Shown: positions 47,169-56,903, counted from the first letter of the stretch. The stretch is 64,000 bases of DNA from Candidatus Anammoximicrobium sp. (GCA_012515235.1 JAAYYU010000153.1:31841-95840), one strand, 5' to 3'. Translations and numbers: made by a program. The notes: a model not told the origin generated them from the letters alone.

Positions 47169-48985
47169 GCCGCAATTTCCCGTGATTTCAAGAAGAAGTA
47201 GCCGTACACCGTCAGCACCACGAAAAAGGCCAAGGCGATCAAGCAGTGCTGTCCCAGCAGGTTCCCGTCAATGTTGAACCCCGATGCCACGAAGTCCGAA
47301 GTGTTGAACGCCCAGTAGTCGGGAAAGACGTTGGCCGCAAGCCACATCACGCCCATCAACACGGCGTCAATCCCGCGAATCGTCCACTCGATGGGTTTCC
47401 CCATATCCAGTTCGATCGTCTGGTTCAGCTGGGTGACCATTCGGACGGCCGATTCGAGCGGCCCGCCGCCGACCTGTTCGCCCGTGGCCACGCTGATGAT
47501 GAACACGCGGAACAGGCCCACAACCAGCGTCGCGGCGGTCGCAAACAGGGCCACAGGGCCGCTGAGGAAGGTGCTGAACACCACGCCGAAACAAGTGACG
47601 ATCACCATCTGCAGCCAGATGCCGATGTACGCCTTGCAGAAATTCCACACAAAGGGCGCATCGCCGCTGCGGACGTAGACGTCCGCCTGGGCCATGCCGA
47701 AGTACTGGGACCGCTCGGAACATTGAACCCAAAGTTCCATGTTGCCTTCCTCGTCGACCAGGCTCTCGAACAGGTCGACGTCCTTCAGCGTACCGTCGGC
47801 TTGGACCGCCTTCAGCTTACGCGGAATCTCGTGCCGGTACAGCGTGTACTCGCGGGCCGTAAACGTGATCGGCTCGCTGCTCAGGCCCGTCCGCGGATTC
47901 TTGACGGTCATCGTGCCCAGGATGCCGGAGACGATGTCGCCTTTGTACGTCCGAAAGACGCTGAGGGTCATTTCCAGGGGTAGCGTTTCGGGAAACGCGT
48001 CGGGCGTGATTCCCCGGAAGGTCCACACAGCGGCCGCCAGCGAGCCGCCTTCGATGTACTTGCGATACGACCATTCCTTGCCCACGCTAATCCCTTCGGC
48101 GGGCCGGCCCGTCCGATCCATGAACCGCATCTTCCCGTACCGCGGCACACGCGCCACCAGCGCTCCCTGGGGCGCGCCGACGACCAACGTTTGTACACCG
48201 CCCGTGCCCTCGGCCCAGACTTCGTGGTTGTGATCCATGATCATGTCGGTCTGACCGCGGCCCTCCGCGTTCACGGTCACCTCGTGGCGATGATGCGCTT
48301 CGCGGGTGGTCACGCCCTGCTTGGCTCCCGCGTCGCCGGGCGCCAATTCCAGGTCTTCCACCGCAATCTCATGCCGATGGTGCAGTCCGCGAACAACGAA
48401 GAAATAGCTGATTCCGCCCATCAGCGCCAAGATCGCCGTGTTGACGATGATCACGCCGAAGATGCGGCCGAGCACGATCTCGCTGGCCCGCACGGGCTTG
48501 GTCACCACCGTGTAAATCGTCTTGGATTTAATGTCCGCCGGCAGGCTGAAGGTGCTCAACAGAATCGCCAGCACGAGGATCATGAACTGGGCCGTGGTGA
48601 GCACGAAGCCCAAGTACAGCCGTGCCGGATGATCGCTTTCCCGGTCCAGAAACCAGCCGGCAAACAGGACCACGAGGGCAAAAACGCCGAACGCGATCAG
48701 GACTCGGCGCCGAATCGCCTCCTGCATGGCCAGTCGCGTCATCGCCCAAATCCGCCGGGGAACCGTGCGAGGAAAATCCGAGGCGACCGCCGTCCCCATG
48801 GCTTTGGCCACCGCATAAAAGCCTTCGCCGGGCCCCAAGCGGATCGCCATCCGCAGGTAGCCGATGAACAGCGAAATCAAGGCCAGTCCCGAAGCGATGG
48901 CCAGAAACACCACCAACGCGCCCGGACCGCGGACGCTGGGAACAAGCCAATCCAGGATCGGAAGAATTTCTTTTTCCAGTTCCAT
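47165..48985 (-). CDS. ABC-2 type transporter permease with a large loop insert
   Basis: A 606-residue permease. Helices lie in the first 200 residues and again from about 430 to the end. Between them is an extracytoplasmic insert of about 220 residues that contains a His-rich part (GLHHRHE, EAHHRHE, MDHNHE). TKPVRASEIVLGRIFGV is typical of ABC-2 permeases. The ATG at 48985 directly follows the stop of the ATPase gene (48990); a TTG six codons upstream is open. Together with the ATPase and the coupled downstream protein it should form an exporter of unknown substrate; the clustered histidines could bind metal. Confidence 0.86.
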   Translation of the reverse strand: MELEKEILPILDWLVPSVRGPGALVVFLAIASGLALISLFIGYLRMAIRLGPGEGFYAVAKAMGTAVASDFPRTVPRRIWAMTRLAMQEAIRRRVLIAFGVFALVVLFAGWFLDRESDHPARLYLGFVLTTAQFMILVLAILLSTFSLPADIKSKTIYTVVTKPVRASEIVLGRIFGVIIVNTAILALMGGISYFFVVRGLHHRHEIAVEDLELAPGDAGAKQGVTTREAHHRHEVTVNAEGRGQTDMIMDHNHEVWAEGTGGVQTLVVGAPQGALVARVPRYGKMRFMDRTGRPAEGISVGKEWSYRKYIEGGSLAAAVWTFRGITPDAFPETLPLEMTLSVFRTYKGDIVSGILGTMTVKNPRTGLSSEPITFTAREYTLYRHEIPRKLKAVQADGTLKDVDLFESLVDEEGNMELWVQCSERSQYFGMAQADVYVRSGDAPFVWNFCKAYIGIWLQMVIVTCFGVVFSTFLSGPVALFATAATLVVGLFRVFIISVATGEQVGGGPLESAVRMVTQLNQTIELDMGKPIEWTIRGIDAVLMGVMWLAANVFPDYWAFNTSDFVASGFNIDGNLLGQHCLIALAFFVVLTVYGYFFLKSREIAA

Positions 48986-48989
48986 ACGT

Positions 48990-49934
48990 CTATTGCGCCT
49001 CAATGGCTCGGCGTCCGGGGTGAGCCTCGCTGTCCCGCACGATGTTCAAGAACAAGTCTTCCAGGGTCGTCGTCGGATTGTCCATCTTCAACAGTTCCGC
49101 ACCGTGCCGGTCGATCACTTGGCGGATTTCCCGCTTGGCGGCGTCCGTCAAACCGCGAACCTGGATCTGGGTCACATCCTGGACGGTCAGCAACCGGTCT
49201 ACGCGCCCGAGTTCCTTCAATTCGCCCTGGTACAGGATCGCGATGCGGTCGCACACGTCTTGCACGTCGGCCAGCAAATGGCTGCACATCAAGACGGTTT
49301 TGCCTTGCGCCCGCAAGTCGATGATCATGTCCTTCATTTCCCGCGTGCCGATCGGGTCCAGGCCCGTGGTCGGTTCGTCCAGCACGATCAATTCCGGGTC
49401 GTTGATCAGCGCCTGAGCCAACCCGATGCGGCGGGTCATGCCCTTGGAGTACTCTTTGAGTTGACGCCGCCGAGCCCACTTCAGGCCGACCCGCTCAATC
49501 AGTTCCTCGATCCGCCGCTTGCGCGCCGCGGCCGGCATGTCGAACAAGCGGCCGTAGAAATCGAGCGTTTCCTCGGCGTTGAGGAACTTGTACAGGTACG
49601 ATTCCTCCGGCAAATAGCCGATCCGCTCGTTCTTGGCGACCTCGCTGGCGTCTTTGCCAAAGACCATCGCCCGGCCGTTGGTGGGAAAGAGCAGGCCGAG
49701 GATCAACTTGATCGTCGTCGTTTTTCCCGATCCGTTGGGGCCCAGCAACCCGAAGATTTCGCCACGTCGGATCTCCAGGTCCAGCGCCTTGAGCGCCCGC
49801 ACCTTCTGACGACCCCAGAAATCGCGGTACGTCTTCGACAGGCTGCGCGTCTCGATAATCACGTCCGAATCTTGATCGGCTGCATCCCCAGCCACAAGGG
49901 ACGCGGTTCCCGCTGCAGCGGCTGGCTTGTCCAT
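48990..49934 (-). CDS. ABC transporter ATP-binding protein
   Basis: The 314-residue ATPase has a variable N-terminal extension (about 1-25, Ala-rich), Walker A GPNGSGKT (65-72), signature EYSKGMTRR (161-169) and Walker B LIVLDEP (182-188), with HLL in place of the common switch His motif (SHLL). The last 90 residues form a regulatory-type extension. It is the first gene of the operon with the permease (stop and start five bases apart) and the anchored protein. GGAG precedes the ATG. The gene is divergent from the oxidoreductase gene across a 290-bp gap where promoters for both must lie. Confidence 0.95.
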   Translation of the reverse strand: MDKPAAAAGTASLVAGDAADQDSDVIIETRSLSKTYRDFWGRQKVRALKALDLEIRRGEIFGLLGPNGSGKTTTIKLILGLLFPTNGRAMVFGKDASEVAKNERIGYLPEESYLYKFLNAEETLDFYGRLFDMPAAARKRRIEELIERVGLKWARRRQLKEYSKGMTRRIGLAQALINDPELIVLDEPTTGLDPIGTREMKDMIIDLRAQGKTVLMCSHLLADVQDVCDRIAILYQGELKELGRVDRLLTVQDVTQIQVRGLTDAAKREIRQVIDRHGAELLKMDNPTTTLEDLFLNIVRDSEAHPGRRAIEAQ

Positions 49935-50224
49935 GAAGGTTCTCCAAGAAGGGTATGAATTTAAGCGTAACTACGCTGCTCAGACCAAGTTGGTTCGACA
50001 CAAAGCCAAGAAACAGCGACCTCGCGCGAGATTTCCGTTCCGCAAGATCGTAACTATAAGCCAGAACTTGGGCTGTGCAAGGTTAGGCAAGCGGCGTTGG
50101 CAGAATCACCGCAGGTTGTTGCCTGCCGTTGAAAACGTTAGACTGGGCACCGCGTCTGGCTCTCCAGGCTGTCGCTCAACCGCCTTTTCGCGAAACCTAA
50201 CTTCAGATCAAAGGAGTCGCTCGT

Positions 50225-51265
50225 ATGATCCGTGTCGGACTTGCCGGAATTGGGTTCATGGGCTGGATTCACTACTTGGCGTACAAGAAGGTGAGCGGGA
50301 TCGAACTGGTTGCCGTCTCCGAACCGAACGAAAAACGCCTGTCCGGCGACTGGCGAGATATCAAGGGCAACTTCGGCCCGCCAGGCGAGATGGTGGACCT
50401 GTCCAAAATCGCCCGGTACACGGACTACCGCGATATGCTCGCGGACAAGAACGTGGACGTGATCGACTGTTGTTTGCCCCCGTCCATGCACTCGCAGGCG
50501 GCGATCGCGGCTTCCCAGGCGGGAAAGCACGTGCTGTGCGAAAAGCCGATGGCCCTCACGACGGCCGAATGCGACGACATGGTTCAAGCTGCGAACGCCG
50601 CGGGCAAGCAACTGTTCATCGGACATGTCCTGGCCTTCTTTCCGGAATACGCGCATGTGATCGAATTGATCCGCAGCGGGAAGTACGGCAAACTCCTGGG
50701 CGGGACCTTCAAACGCGTGATCTCCGATCCGGCCTGGATGACCGATTTCTGGGACGAAAAACGCTGTGGCGGCCCACTTATCGACCTTCATGTCCACGAC
50801 GCCCACCTGATCCGGCTCCTGTTCGGAATGCCGAGTTCGTTGATCAGCGTGGGGCGACTGCGCGGCGACATCGTTGAGTACTGCAACACGATGTTCCACT
50901 TTTCCGATCCGTCGCTGGTCGTCAGCTCCGTCATGGGTGTCGTCAACCAGCAAGGCCGTCCCTTCACTCACGGCTTCGAGATCCATCTCGAGAAGGCGAC
51001 GATGCACTATGAGTTCGCCGGATTCCAGGACAAGGGCGAACTGATGCCGCTGAAGATCCTGACCGAAGACGGCCAGGTCATCCGTCCCGAAGTTGGCGGC
51101 GAGGATGCGGCGGAGCCGTTTGCGCGCGAAATCACGGAAGTCGTGAAGTCGATCGAAGCGAGTCAGCCTTCGGCTACGCTGTCCGGCGACTTGGCTCGCG
51201 ACGCGATTGTCCTGTGCCATAAGCAGACCGAATCGGTGAGGACCGGAGGCCTGGTGAGAATCTGA
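50225..51265 (+). CDS. Gfo/Idh/MocA family oxidoreductase
   Basis: A 346-residue NAD(P)-dependent sugar oxidoreductase. The Rossmann motif GIGFMG (8-13) opens the protein, and the catalytic Lys107 lies in CEKPMAL. The C-terminal alpha/beta domain starts after residue 130 and includes GGPLIDLHVHDAHLIRLLFG. Members oxidise or reduce sugars, inositol or amino-sugars; the substrate is not predictable. AAAGGAG precedes the ATG. A terminator follows the gene closely, so it is probably monocistronic. It lies at the start of a small carbohydrate-related region with GH16. Confidence 0.93.
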   Translation: MIRVGLAGIGFMGWIHYLAYKKVSGIELVAVSEPNEKRLSGDWRDIKGNFGPPGEMVDLSKIARYTDYRDMLADKNVDVIDCCLPPSMHSQAAIAASQAGKHVLCEKPMALTTAECDDMVQAANAAGKQLFIGHVLAFFPEYAHVIELIRSGKYGKLLGGTFKRVISDPAWMTDFWDEKRCGGPLIDLHVHDAHLIRLLFGMPSSLISVGRLRGDIVEYCNTMFHFSDPSLVVSSVMGVVNQQGRPFTHGFEIHLEKATMHYEFAGFQDKGELMPLKILTEDGQVIRPEVGGEDAAEPFAREITEVVKSIEASQPSATLSGDLARDAIVLCHKQTESVRTGGLVRI

Positions 51266-51274
51266 CGCGAGACA

Positions 51275-51306
51275 GAAGCCCGGCCTTTCCCAACCGGCCG
51301 GGCTTC
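51275..51306 (+). terminator. Rho-independent-like terminator after the oxidoreductase gene
   Basis: An 11-bp perfect stem (GAAGCCCGGCC with GGCCGGGCTTC) with a 10-base loop begins nine bases beyond the stop; the T tract after it is short (CTTT). The stem sequence resembles the terminator at 63474-63516. Confidence 0.72.
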
Positions 51307-51900
51307 CTTTGCGTCTGGTCGAGCCCGCGCAAATCCTCTCGGCTTGTCCCGGCGCAGTTTGACAAGCCTGGAGAGCAAGCTACGTTTCTAGTGACGTGGG
51401 CTCGACGAGATGTCCGAGGCAACTACGCGGTGGGGATGTCCGTCAAGGGGCACCCCGCCGCGACTTTTCCTTTCCTCGGCGTAATCGGCGCGATCGTTCC
51501 ACGTGCCATCTCTTCTGCCACGACGTCGGCGCTCCAACGCGTCCGTGCGCGCCGGCCGCGCGCTGACATGTCGAGTTGCCGCAACAAACCGAAAAACCGA
51601 ACAGACCCATGGTCTGGCGGAGCCTTGTGACTGCACCTTGATTCTTGCTTCGTGGGCTCCGCCAGGCCGGGGTTGTCTGGGAACGCCCGTCCGCCAGTTT
51701 CCGGAACAGCAGGACTTTCCGGGAGTCTGCAAGTTGGACGTTGCTGATTTAGAAAACGGGAAGTTCCCATCGTCGGCGGAAGTTCGAAAACTTGAAGAGA
51801 CATCCGTTGCCCCCCTCAGCGATTGGCGTCTCGGCGTCGCCGCATCCGCCAGTTCTGATGCGATTCGACAACGGCTCCGCTGACGGTTCTGCCCTGTTGC
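51307..51900. other. 594-bp gap without a recognised gene
   Basis: Frames of up to 126 codons are open on both strands here but overlap each other, lack family resemblance and have no credible start signal. It may be part of the decayed region next to it. Confidence 0.5.
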
Positions 51901-52248
51901 TTATTGAGCGATCCTGACCGTACTCAACGAATACCAGCCCTCCTCGGATCGGCCCCCTGATCCCCAGTTGGACGACGGGCCGGGCGTCCTCCAAGCCGAC
52001 GACGGCCAGCGAAAACGTGTACGTTCCCAACGGCAGGTCATCGGGCAGGCTGATGGCGTCAGCGACGGCCTGAACCTCACCGGGCGGAGGTTCTGGTCCT
52101 GTGCGATTGTGCGGTGGAACGTTTCCCAGCCCATGCCAGGGTTGGCGAGGATTTCGTCCGTCTGGTCAGGAGTGACAACAACGAGTTGCCCATGAGCCAA
52201 GCCAGTCGCCAAGCCCACGAACAGGAATGCAGTGCTGATTCGCGTCAT
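51901..52248 (-). pseudogene. remnant of a secreted DUF4832-like protein gene
   Basis: The first part has a signal peptide and then TDEILANPGMGWETFHRT, the characteristic opening of DUF4832-type (glycosidase-like) secreted proteins. After about 55 codons the coherent sequence moves to another frame, giving LPLGTYTFSLAVVGLEDARPVV, the usual C-terminal sandwich of the same family, then returns to the first frame for EEGWYSLSTVRIAQ and a stop. The whole is far shorter than the family, so a large central deletion and at least two frame changes have destroyed the gene. Confidence 0.68.
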
Positions 52249-52282
52249 GGATGGTTCCTTGATCAGGGACGGTCTTTCTGGC

Positions 52283-53173
52283 TCACGGTTTCTTTTTCCA
52301 AGCCCGCACGTATTCGACGCTGAACGTCGATGGCAAATCATGATCGTCCGGCATCCCAAACCACTTCGGCATCGTTTCCGAATCGAAGATCAAGAACAGC
52401 GGCTGGTGCCAGTGGGTGTTTTCGACCGAGCGGACCAGTGCGCCGTCGACCTCGTATCTGATCTCGTCCTTGCCCCAGTCCAGGCCGAAGACGTGGTAGT
52501 CGTCGGCAAACCGCCAGGGTGCTTCCCAGACGCCGCCCACGCTCCAGTGTTTCTTTTCCTGTGGCGTCCGGGTGACGTGCAGGTTCATGTTGTATTTGCG
52601 CTCGAATCCCGGGGCCTTGCCGCCAATCTCGAACACGTCGATCTCCGTGCCCCAACCGGGCGTCTCGTCCTGACAGAACCAGAAGGAGCTTGAGCCGCCC
52701 GAGTTCATGGGCTTGGCCTTAACCTCGTAGTAGCCGTAGCTCGAACGGACCTTGGTGTGCAGGGCGGCGCTGGTATAGTCCTTGTACCCCAGCTGTTCCG
52801 CCTCGGCAGACAGTTTTTCCTTGCGCATGGTCAGGTGCAACTTGCCGCTCGACACCGTGACGTTCGTGTCGCTGAACAAGGCCGGCTGGCGGCCCTTCCA
52901 TCCTTCGATTCCCAGCACCCACTTGTTTCGGTCAAGTTTCTGGCCCTCGAACTCGTCGGTCATCGGTTGGAACTTGATCCATCCGCCCGTGTTCTTTTGA
53001 TCGGACAGCGGGTAGGCATCGGTGACGTGTTGCGGGGGGATGCCCAGGGGACCAGCGCGGTTCCAAATCCTGGTCGGGCGTTTGTCGGCCTTGGACGGTA
53101 TCTCGCCCTCGGCAGCCGGGACATGGTGAACGAACAACAGCGTGAGGACGGTCAGTAGCGTCTTGCGAATCAT
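52283..53173 (-). CDS. secreted glycoside hydrolase family 16 enzyme
   Basis: A 296-residue protein with a signal peptide (about 1-20) and one GH16 jelly-roll domain. The catalytic motif EIDVFE has nucleophile Glu177, assisting Asp179 and acid/base Glu182. SYGYYEVKAKP and DYHVFGLDW are typical of the family. The extra residue in the motif (E-x-D-x-x-E) matches the beta-bulge type found in agarases, porphyranases, carrageenases and laminarinases, rather than the lichenase type, so a marine or algal polysaccharide is a reasonable but unproven substrate. It lies between two decayed genes on the same strand. Confidence 0.92.
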   Translation of the reverse strand: MIRKTLLTVLTLLFVHHVPAAEGEIPSKADKRPTRIWNRAGPLGIPPQHVTDAYPLSDQKNTGGWIKFQPMTDEFEGQKLDRNKWVLGIEGWKGRQPALFSDTNVTVSSGKLHLTMRKEKLSAEAEQLGYKDYTSAALHTKVRSSYGYYEVKAKPMNSGGSSSFWFCQDETPGWGTEIDVFEIGGKAPGFERKYNMNLHVTRTPQEKKHWSVGGVWEAPWRFADDYHVFGLDWGKDEIRYEVDGALVRSVENTHWHQPLFLIFDSETMPKWFGMPDDHDLPSTFSVEYVRAWKKKP

Positions 53174-53176
53174 GGG

Positions 53177-53365
53177 TCACTCCTTGGGCAACAATCGGAA
53201 CACGGCCTTGGCGATGATCTTCGCACCGCGCTCGTTCGGGTGCAACTCGTCGCCAAAATGTTCGTCCTGCAGCAGACTGCAGAGGTCGGCCGGAGGGATG
53301 CCGAGCCCGTCGCAGAGCGCTTTCAATCGTGGGTTGTGGTAATTCCGCTTGCCGTGGATATCTTT
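53177..53365 (-). pseudogene. C-terminal remnant of an SGNH/GDSL hydrolase gene
   Basis: About 60 codons just before the GH16 gene end in DELHPNERGAKIIAKAVFRLL, the C-terminal block of SGNH hydrolases with the Asp and His of the catalytic triad (DxxH). The block with the nucleophilic Ser (GDS) and the rest of the fold are missing, and the frame upstream loses all resemblance. This is a truncated gene; the loss must have removed its promoter side. Confidence 0.65.
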
Positions 53366-53494
53366 GGCAATCTTCCTCGTCCTCTTGTCGAAGAGGAGGG
53401 CGAGGCAGAGGGCGAAAAACCAAAATATCTTCGCACTTTTTCGCGAGCGAATCTTCTGGGGAACGACCGTCAGGTCCGCGGGGCGCGGGCGGCG

Positions 53495-53589
53495 GCGTTG
53501 ATCGTAAGGCGGCAAGACGCTGTGAACGCTCGCGGACAGCCTGGCCCCTGAATCTCGTCGCTAGTATCTCGCAGCCTTACGATCGACGC
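53495..53589. repeat. 95-bp segment bounded by 16-bp inverted repeats
   Basis: Arms 53495-53510 and 53574-53589 are inverted copies matching at 15 of 16 positions, with core GATCGTAAGGC and GCCTTACGATC; the loop is 63 bases. It lies between the truncated SGNH gene and the thioesterase gene, in a gap that otherwise holds nothing. Size and form resemble the element at 30901-30993, although the sequences differ. Confidence 0.6.
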
Positions 53590-53670
53590 TCGGACGGCGG
53601 TCTGCCGCTTGTCTTTTCTGCCTCCTCCCGACAGAATGACGCGGGTGAAATCGGAAACCGGAGGCGGAGC

Positions 53671-54096
53671 ATGACGCAGTCCCCATCGACAGCCTGCGAC
53701 GGCCAGCGGTACTTGGCGCTCAAGACCGTGATGCTGCCGCGCGACACGAATCCGCACGGGACGATCTTCGGCGGGGTGATCCTCAGCTATCTCGACCTCG
53801 CGGGCGCCGTGGGCGCTCATCACGCCATCCGCAGCCGGAATTGGCCCGACCAGGCGTTGGTCACGGTGGGCATGAAGAGCATTGCCTTTCATCGCCCGGT
53901 GTGGGTCGGCGACATCGTCAGTTTCACGACGCGCGTCGTGCGCGTCGGCCGCACGTCGCTCACGATGCACGTCAGCGTGGACACGGAACGCGACGGAGCC
54001 GCCATTCATTTGACGGACGGCGAGGTCACCTACGTCTCGGTCTCGGGTCCGCCTCAAGACCAGCGGCCGTCGCCCATCCGCGGCGAGGGAACGTGA
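53671..54096 (+). CDS. hotdog-fold acyl-CoA thioesterase
   Basis: The 141-residue protein has the acyl-CoA hydrolase pattern: NPHGTIFGG (27-35) and a helix ending in Asp42 (LDLAGAVGA), then FHRPVWVGDIVSF and RVVRVGRTSLTMHV. This is the YciA/BACH-type arrangement, and members cleave acyl-CoA to free acid and CoA, acting as hexamers or dimers. GGAGGCGGAG precedes the ATG at 53671. The gene stands alone, convergent with the uncharacterised gene at 54118. Confidence 0.9.
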   Translation: MTQSPSTACDGQRYLALKTVMLPRDTNPHGTIFGGVILSYLDLAGAVGAHHAIRSRNWPDQALVTVGMKSIAFHRPVWVGDIVSFTTRVVRVGRTSLTMHVSVDTERDGAAIHLTDGEVTYVSVSGPPQDQRPSPIRGEGT

Positions 54097-54117
54097 CCGT
54101 CTTCCTCCCGCGTGGGG

Positions 54118-55971
54118 CTACGGGCTTTTTTCGGACGCGGCCGGTTCGGCCAAGGGCAGGAAAAAGTACTTGTGCTGGACCCACGCGGGAGCGACGTCCA
54201 AGCGGACCAGGACGTGGCTCAGAAAGCCCACCGGGGGCACCTCGGCAGGCAAGGGGCCGAGCGCGACCAGCTGCTGGGCTTCGGGACGCAGCGTGGCGAA
54301 CCTGGGAATCAGCCCCTCCAGGTAGAACCCCTTCACGGCGCCGCCGGCCGCCACGTAATTGCCTTGCCGGGCGGCTTCCAAGGCAACCACGCTTTCCAAG
54401 GACAAAGCCGGCTGCTCGGCCGTGACCATCAGATCCTGTTGCAGGCGGGCCAATTCGTCGCTCGCTTCGGGCAGGGTCAGCGTGGCGTAGTGCCGCGACT
54501 TGTAACGGGCCACTCCGAGCTTGCCGCCGCTCAGTCCGACGATGTCGTTCACCACCACCGACTGCTCCAGCGCCCGTTGGCTGGCGGTTGGGATCACCTC
54601 CGGGGCGGAAGCCCTCAGCACGGCGTGGACGAAATCCAGAATGACCGGGGTAAGCAGTCCGCGGTAGTCGCCTTCGCTGAGGAAAAACTTGACGACGGCC
54701 TGGTCGCTGGGAAGCATCGCCGCCGCGGCCGAGGCGGCTTGGGCTTGGGCCGTCCGTTCGCGCCAACGCAGCAATTCATGCGTGGCGGCGACGTAGGTTG
54801 CGATCTCCTTGGCCAGCGCCGGACTCTTGGCTGCCAGCTTATCCAGGGCCGGCTGGACGGCCAAGGCCAGTTTATCGTCGCGCGTCGCGGCGACCAGCGG
54901 AGCGAGCACCGGAAGGTATTGCAGGTACAGCGTCCGGGCATCGGCCTCCGCAGCCCGTTGGGCGTCGGCTTCGATCAGCGAGGCCAAGGCTTTTACCAAC
55001 TCGTCATAGAACCGTTCGAAGTCGGCCTCCGCGATCCGCGGCGTACCTGTTTGCTCCAAGCTGGGTTCGTTGGGAATACCGGTCATGTAGGCCCAGTCGA
55101 CCGCGCGGCAGCGGATCGCCGACAGGTGCACCTGCTTCCAAGCGGCGCCGAACGCTTCGAGGCATTGGGGACCGCTCAGTGCCTGGCCGTCGACGGTCGC
55201 TTGCGGCGCAGTCCGCAGGGCGCTGGCGGCGTCCGCCACGCGCTGCACCAGTTCCTGGGTTTTGGGCAGCAGCGAAGCGGCCAGCTGGTTGAGGGCCGCT
55301 TGGGCTTGTTCCCGAAACGCAGTGATTCGGCCGCGTGTAATCGGATCGCTGACCGGAGCGAACTCCAGGAGGCAAACGGCGGCTTCGGAGTCCGGCAGCA
55401 TCATGGTCAAGGAGGTCAGTTGATCGAACCCCCGGTGCAGGAGCGTGTAAGCCTCCTCCAGTTGCTTGTCCTGCAGCATTTTCTGCAGCTTCTGGACCCC
55501 CACCTTCCGCGCTTGCACGGCTTTCGGGTTGAGCAAGGCTTGGCGGATCTGGTTGGTGTAAGCTTGTCCTGCAGGCGTCCCTTTGAAGGCCTGGATGATG
55601 ACTCCCAATCGCTCGTTCAGGACGTCGGCGCGGAAGCTATAGTCCACGCCTGCCGTCTCGCCCAGCAATTGAAGGTCCAACGCCGCCCGGCGCAACTGCC
55701 GGATCTGAGCGTGCAAATCGCTCAGCTTCTTCCCTGCCACGCGCGACGGATTGGCGCTGATCGCTTGGATATCTTTCAACAGCGCGGTGAACAGGCCGTC
55801 GGCTGTGGCCAGCAGCGGTTGGCCGTTGGTCAGGTTGTGAATCTCCAAGGGGTTCATCGGCTCGCGGGAACCGGGATTGGCCCCGCAGACCGCGTCGCAC
55901 AGGCCGAGGGCCAACACAGCCCCGACGGCCAGGAAGCGGACGGTGACGGTTCGCAACAGGAAAGAAGACAT
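54118..55971 (-). CDS. uncharacterised secreted protein, 617 residues
   Basis: A signal peptide (about 1-30) is followed by a mostly helical, Ala/Leu/Gln-rich sequence without recognised catalytic motifs. I do not recognise a characterised family. The absence of cysteines in the body and the long helical stretches suggest a structural or binding protein in the envelope. It follows, on the same strand, a small lipoprotein gene (78-bp gap), which hints at a shared transcript. Codon use agrees with its neighbours, and the reverse strand frames that overlap it lack family resemblance. Confidence 0.72.
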   Translation of the reverse strand: MSSFLLRTVTVRFLAVGAVLALGLCDAVCGANPGSREPMNPLEIHNLTNGQPLLATADGLFTALLKDIQAISANPSRVAGKKLSDLHAQIRQLRRAALDLQLLGETAGVDYSFRADVLNERLGVIIQAFKGTPAGQAYTNQIRQALLNPKAVQARKVGVQKLQKMLQDKQLEEAYTLLHRGFDQLTSLTMMLPDSEAAVCLLEFAPVSDPITRGRITAFREQAQAALNQLAASLLPKTQELVQRVADAASALRTAPQATVDGQALSGPQCLEAFGAAWKQVHLSAIRCRAVDWAYMTGIPNEPSLEQTGTPRIAEADFERFYDELVKALASLIEADAQRAAEADARTLYLQYLPVLAPLVAATRDDKLALAVQPALDKLAAKSPALAKEIATYVAATHELLRWRERTAQAQAASAAAAMLPSDQAVVKFFLSEGDYRGLLTPVILDFVHAVLRASAPEVIPTASQRALEQSVVVNDIVGLSGGKLGVARYKSRHYATLTLPEASDELARLQQDLMVTAEQPALSLESVVALEAARQGNYVAAGGAVKGFYLEGLIPRFATLRPEAQQLVALGPLPAEVPPVGFLSHVLVRLDVAPAWVQHKYFFLPLAEPAASEKSP

Positions 55972-56049
55972 GGGATGACTCCGACCGAGAGGGACGATTC
56001 CGATGCACGAAGATGGCCAGATCGCCAGGCAGGCTTTGGCCGGCGACGT

Positions 56050-56667
56050 CTACTGCAGCACGCCCTGGAACGTGCCCGTGACGGCTTGTGCCGCTCCTGT
56101 GCCGCTGTTGGCCAGGCTGCCGCCGACAATTTCCGCCTTGAGTTCGGTCTTATCCACGGCGGTGATTTTCAGCTGAACCGGCTCCGCGATGGCCGACCAG
56201 ACGGGCCCGTTCTGCTGCGGTTGGACGAACATTTGCGCGGCCAGTGTCTGGCCGGTCAGTTCGGCCAACGCAGCGGACGAACACGAAGCCCGGACGAACA
56301 CCGAGGGGAACGATTCCTGTTGGGCGTCCCGATAGCTTTGCAGTTGCAGCACTCCCGCCCCTGCGGACGGGAAAGGCGAGAAACTGGCGTAGCAGGCGGA
56401 GACCTGCAGCGGTTGGTCGAGCGTCAGCTGCATCGAGCCCGCCAGCGCCAAGCCCTGAGCGGCCTTGTCCGTCATGCCGCGGGCCGTGCCGGCGACGTCC
56501 TGACTCATTTGCTGCGCCGTATCCTTCACCGACTGCACACCCTGAGACGCGGCATCTTTGACCGACGAGGCGATGTCGCTGACGCTCTTGCCGCAACCGG
56601 CGGCGGTCGCCGCCCAGACCAACGAGACCACCCACAGAACGCGACGCACCCGGCTTTCCGTCAGCAT
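56050..56667 (-). CDS. uncharacterised lipoprotein with amphipathic helix repeats
   Basis: This 205-residue protein has a signal peptide ending in TAAGC, with a likely lipidated Cys25. Directly after it comes a repetitive helical segment (KDAASQGVQSVKDTAQQM and similar, about residues 30-70) resembling the amphipathic repeats of stress-type or apolipoprotein-like proteins. The C-terminal part has short strands of no recognised fold. The ATG at 56667 is chosen because it starts the signal peptide; the frame is open much further upstream. Function unknown; the neighbour downstream is the 617-residue secreted protein. Confidence 0.72.
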   Translation of the reverse strand: MLTESRVRRVLWVVSLVWAATAAGCGKSVSDIASSVKDAASQGVQSVKDTAQQMSQDVAGTARGMTDKAAQGLALAGSMQLTLDQPLQVSACYASFSPFPSAGAGVLQLQSYRDAQQESFPSVFVRASCSSAALAELTGQTLAAQMFVQPQQNGPVWSAIAEPVQLKITAVDKTELKAEIVGGSLANSGTGAAQAVTGTFQGVLQ

Positions 56668-56903
56668 GGCAGGAGCCCTTTCGATGGCAGGAGCTTTTTC
56701 CTCAGACAGCGGTTTACCCGCGCCGAATGACGCGGGCGTCCGGCGGATCGCAGAACTTCCGCAGGCTGCTATTATGTTGGCCTTCGCCGCGGTTTCGGTC
56801 AAGACTGACGCGGGGCCGGCGCGGCAGGATTGGCGTCTGAACCAAGTCCCCAACGGCAAGGCCGGTCGGCGGTTGCGGAAAAGCCGGACTTTCGCCGCGG
56901 TGT

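Noticed and set aside
51503..51883. 126-codon frame on the plus strand
   Set aside because: It overlaps an equally long opposite-strand frame, and neither has a start signal nor family resemblance.
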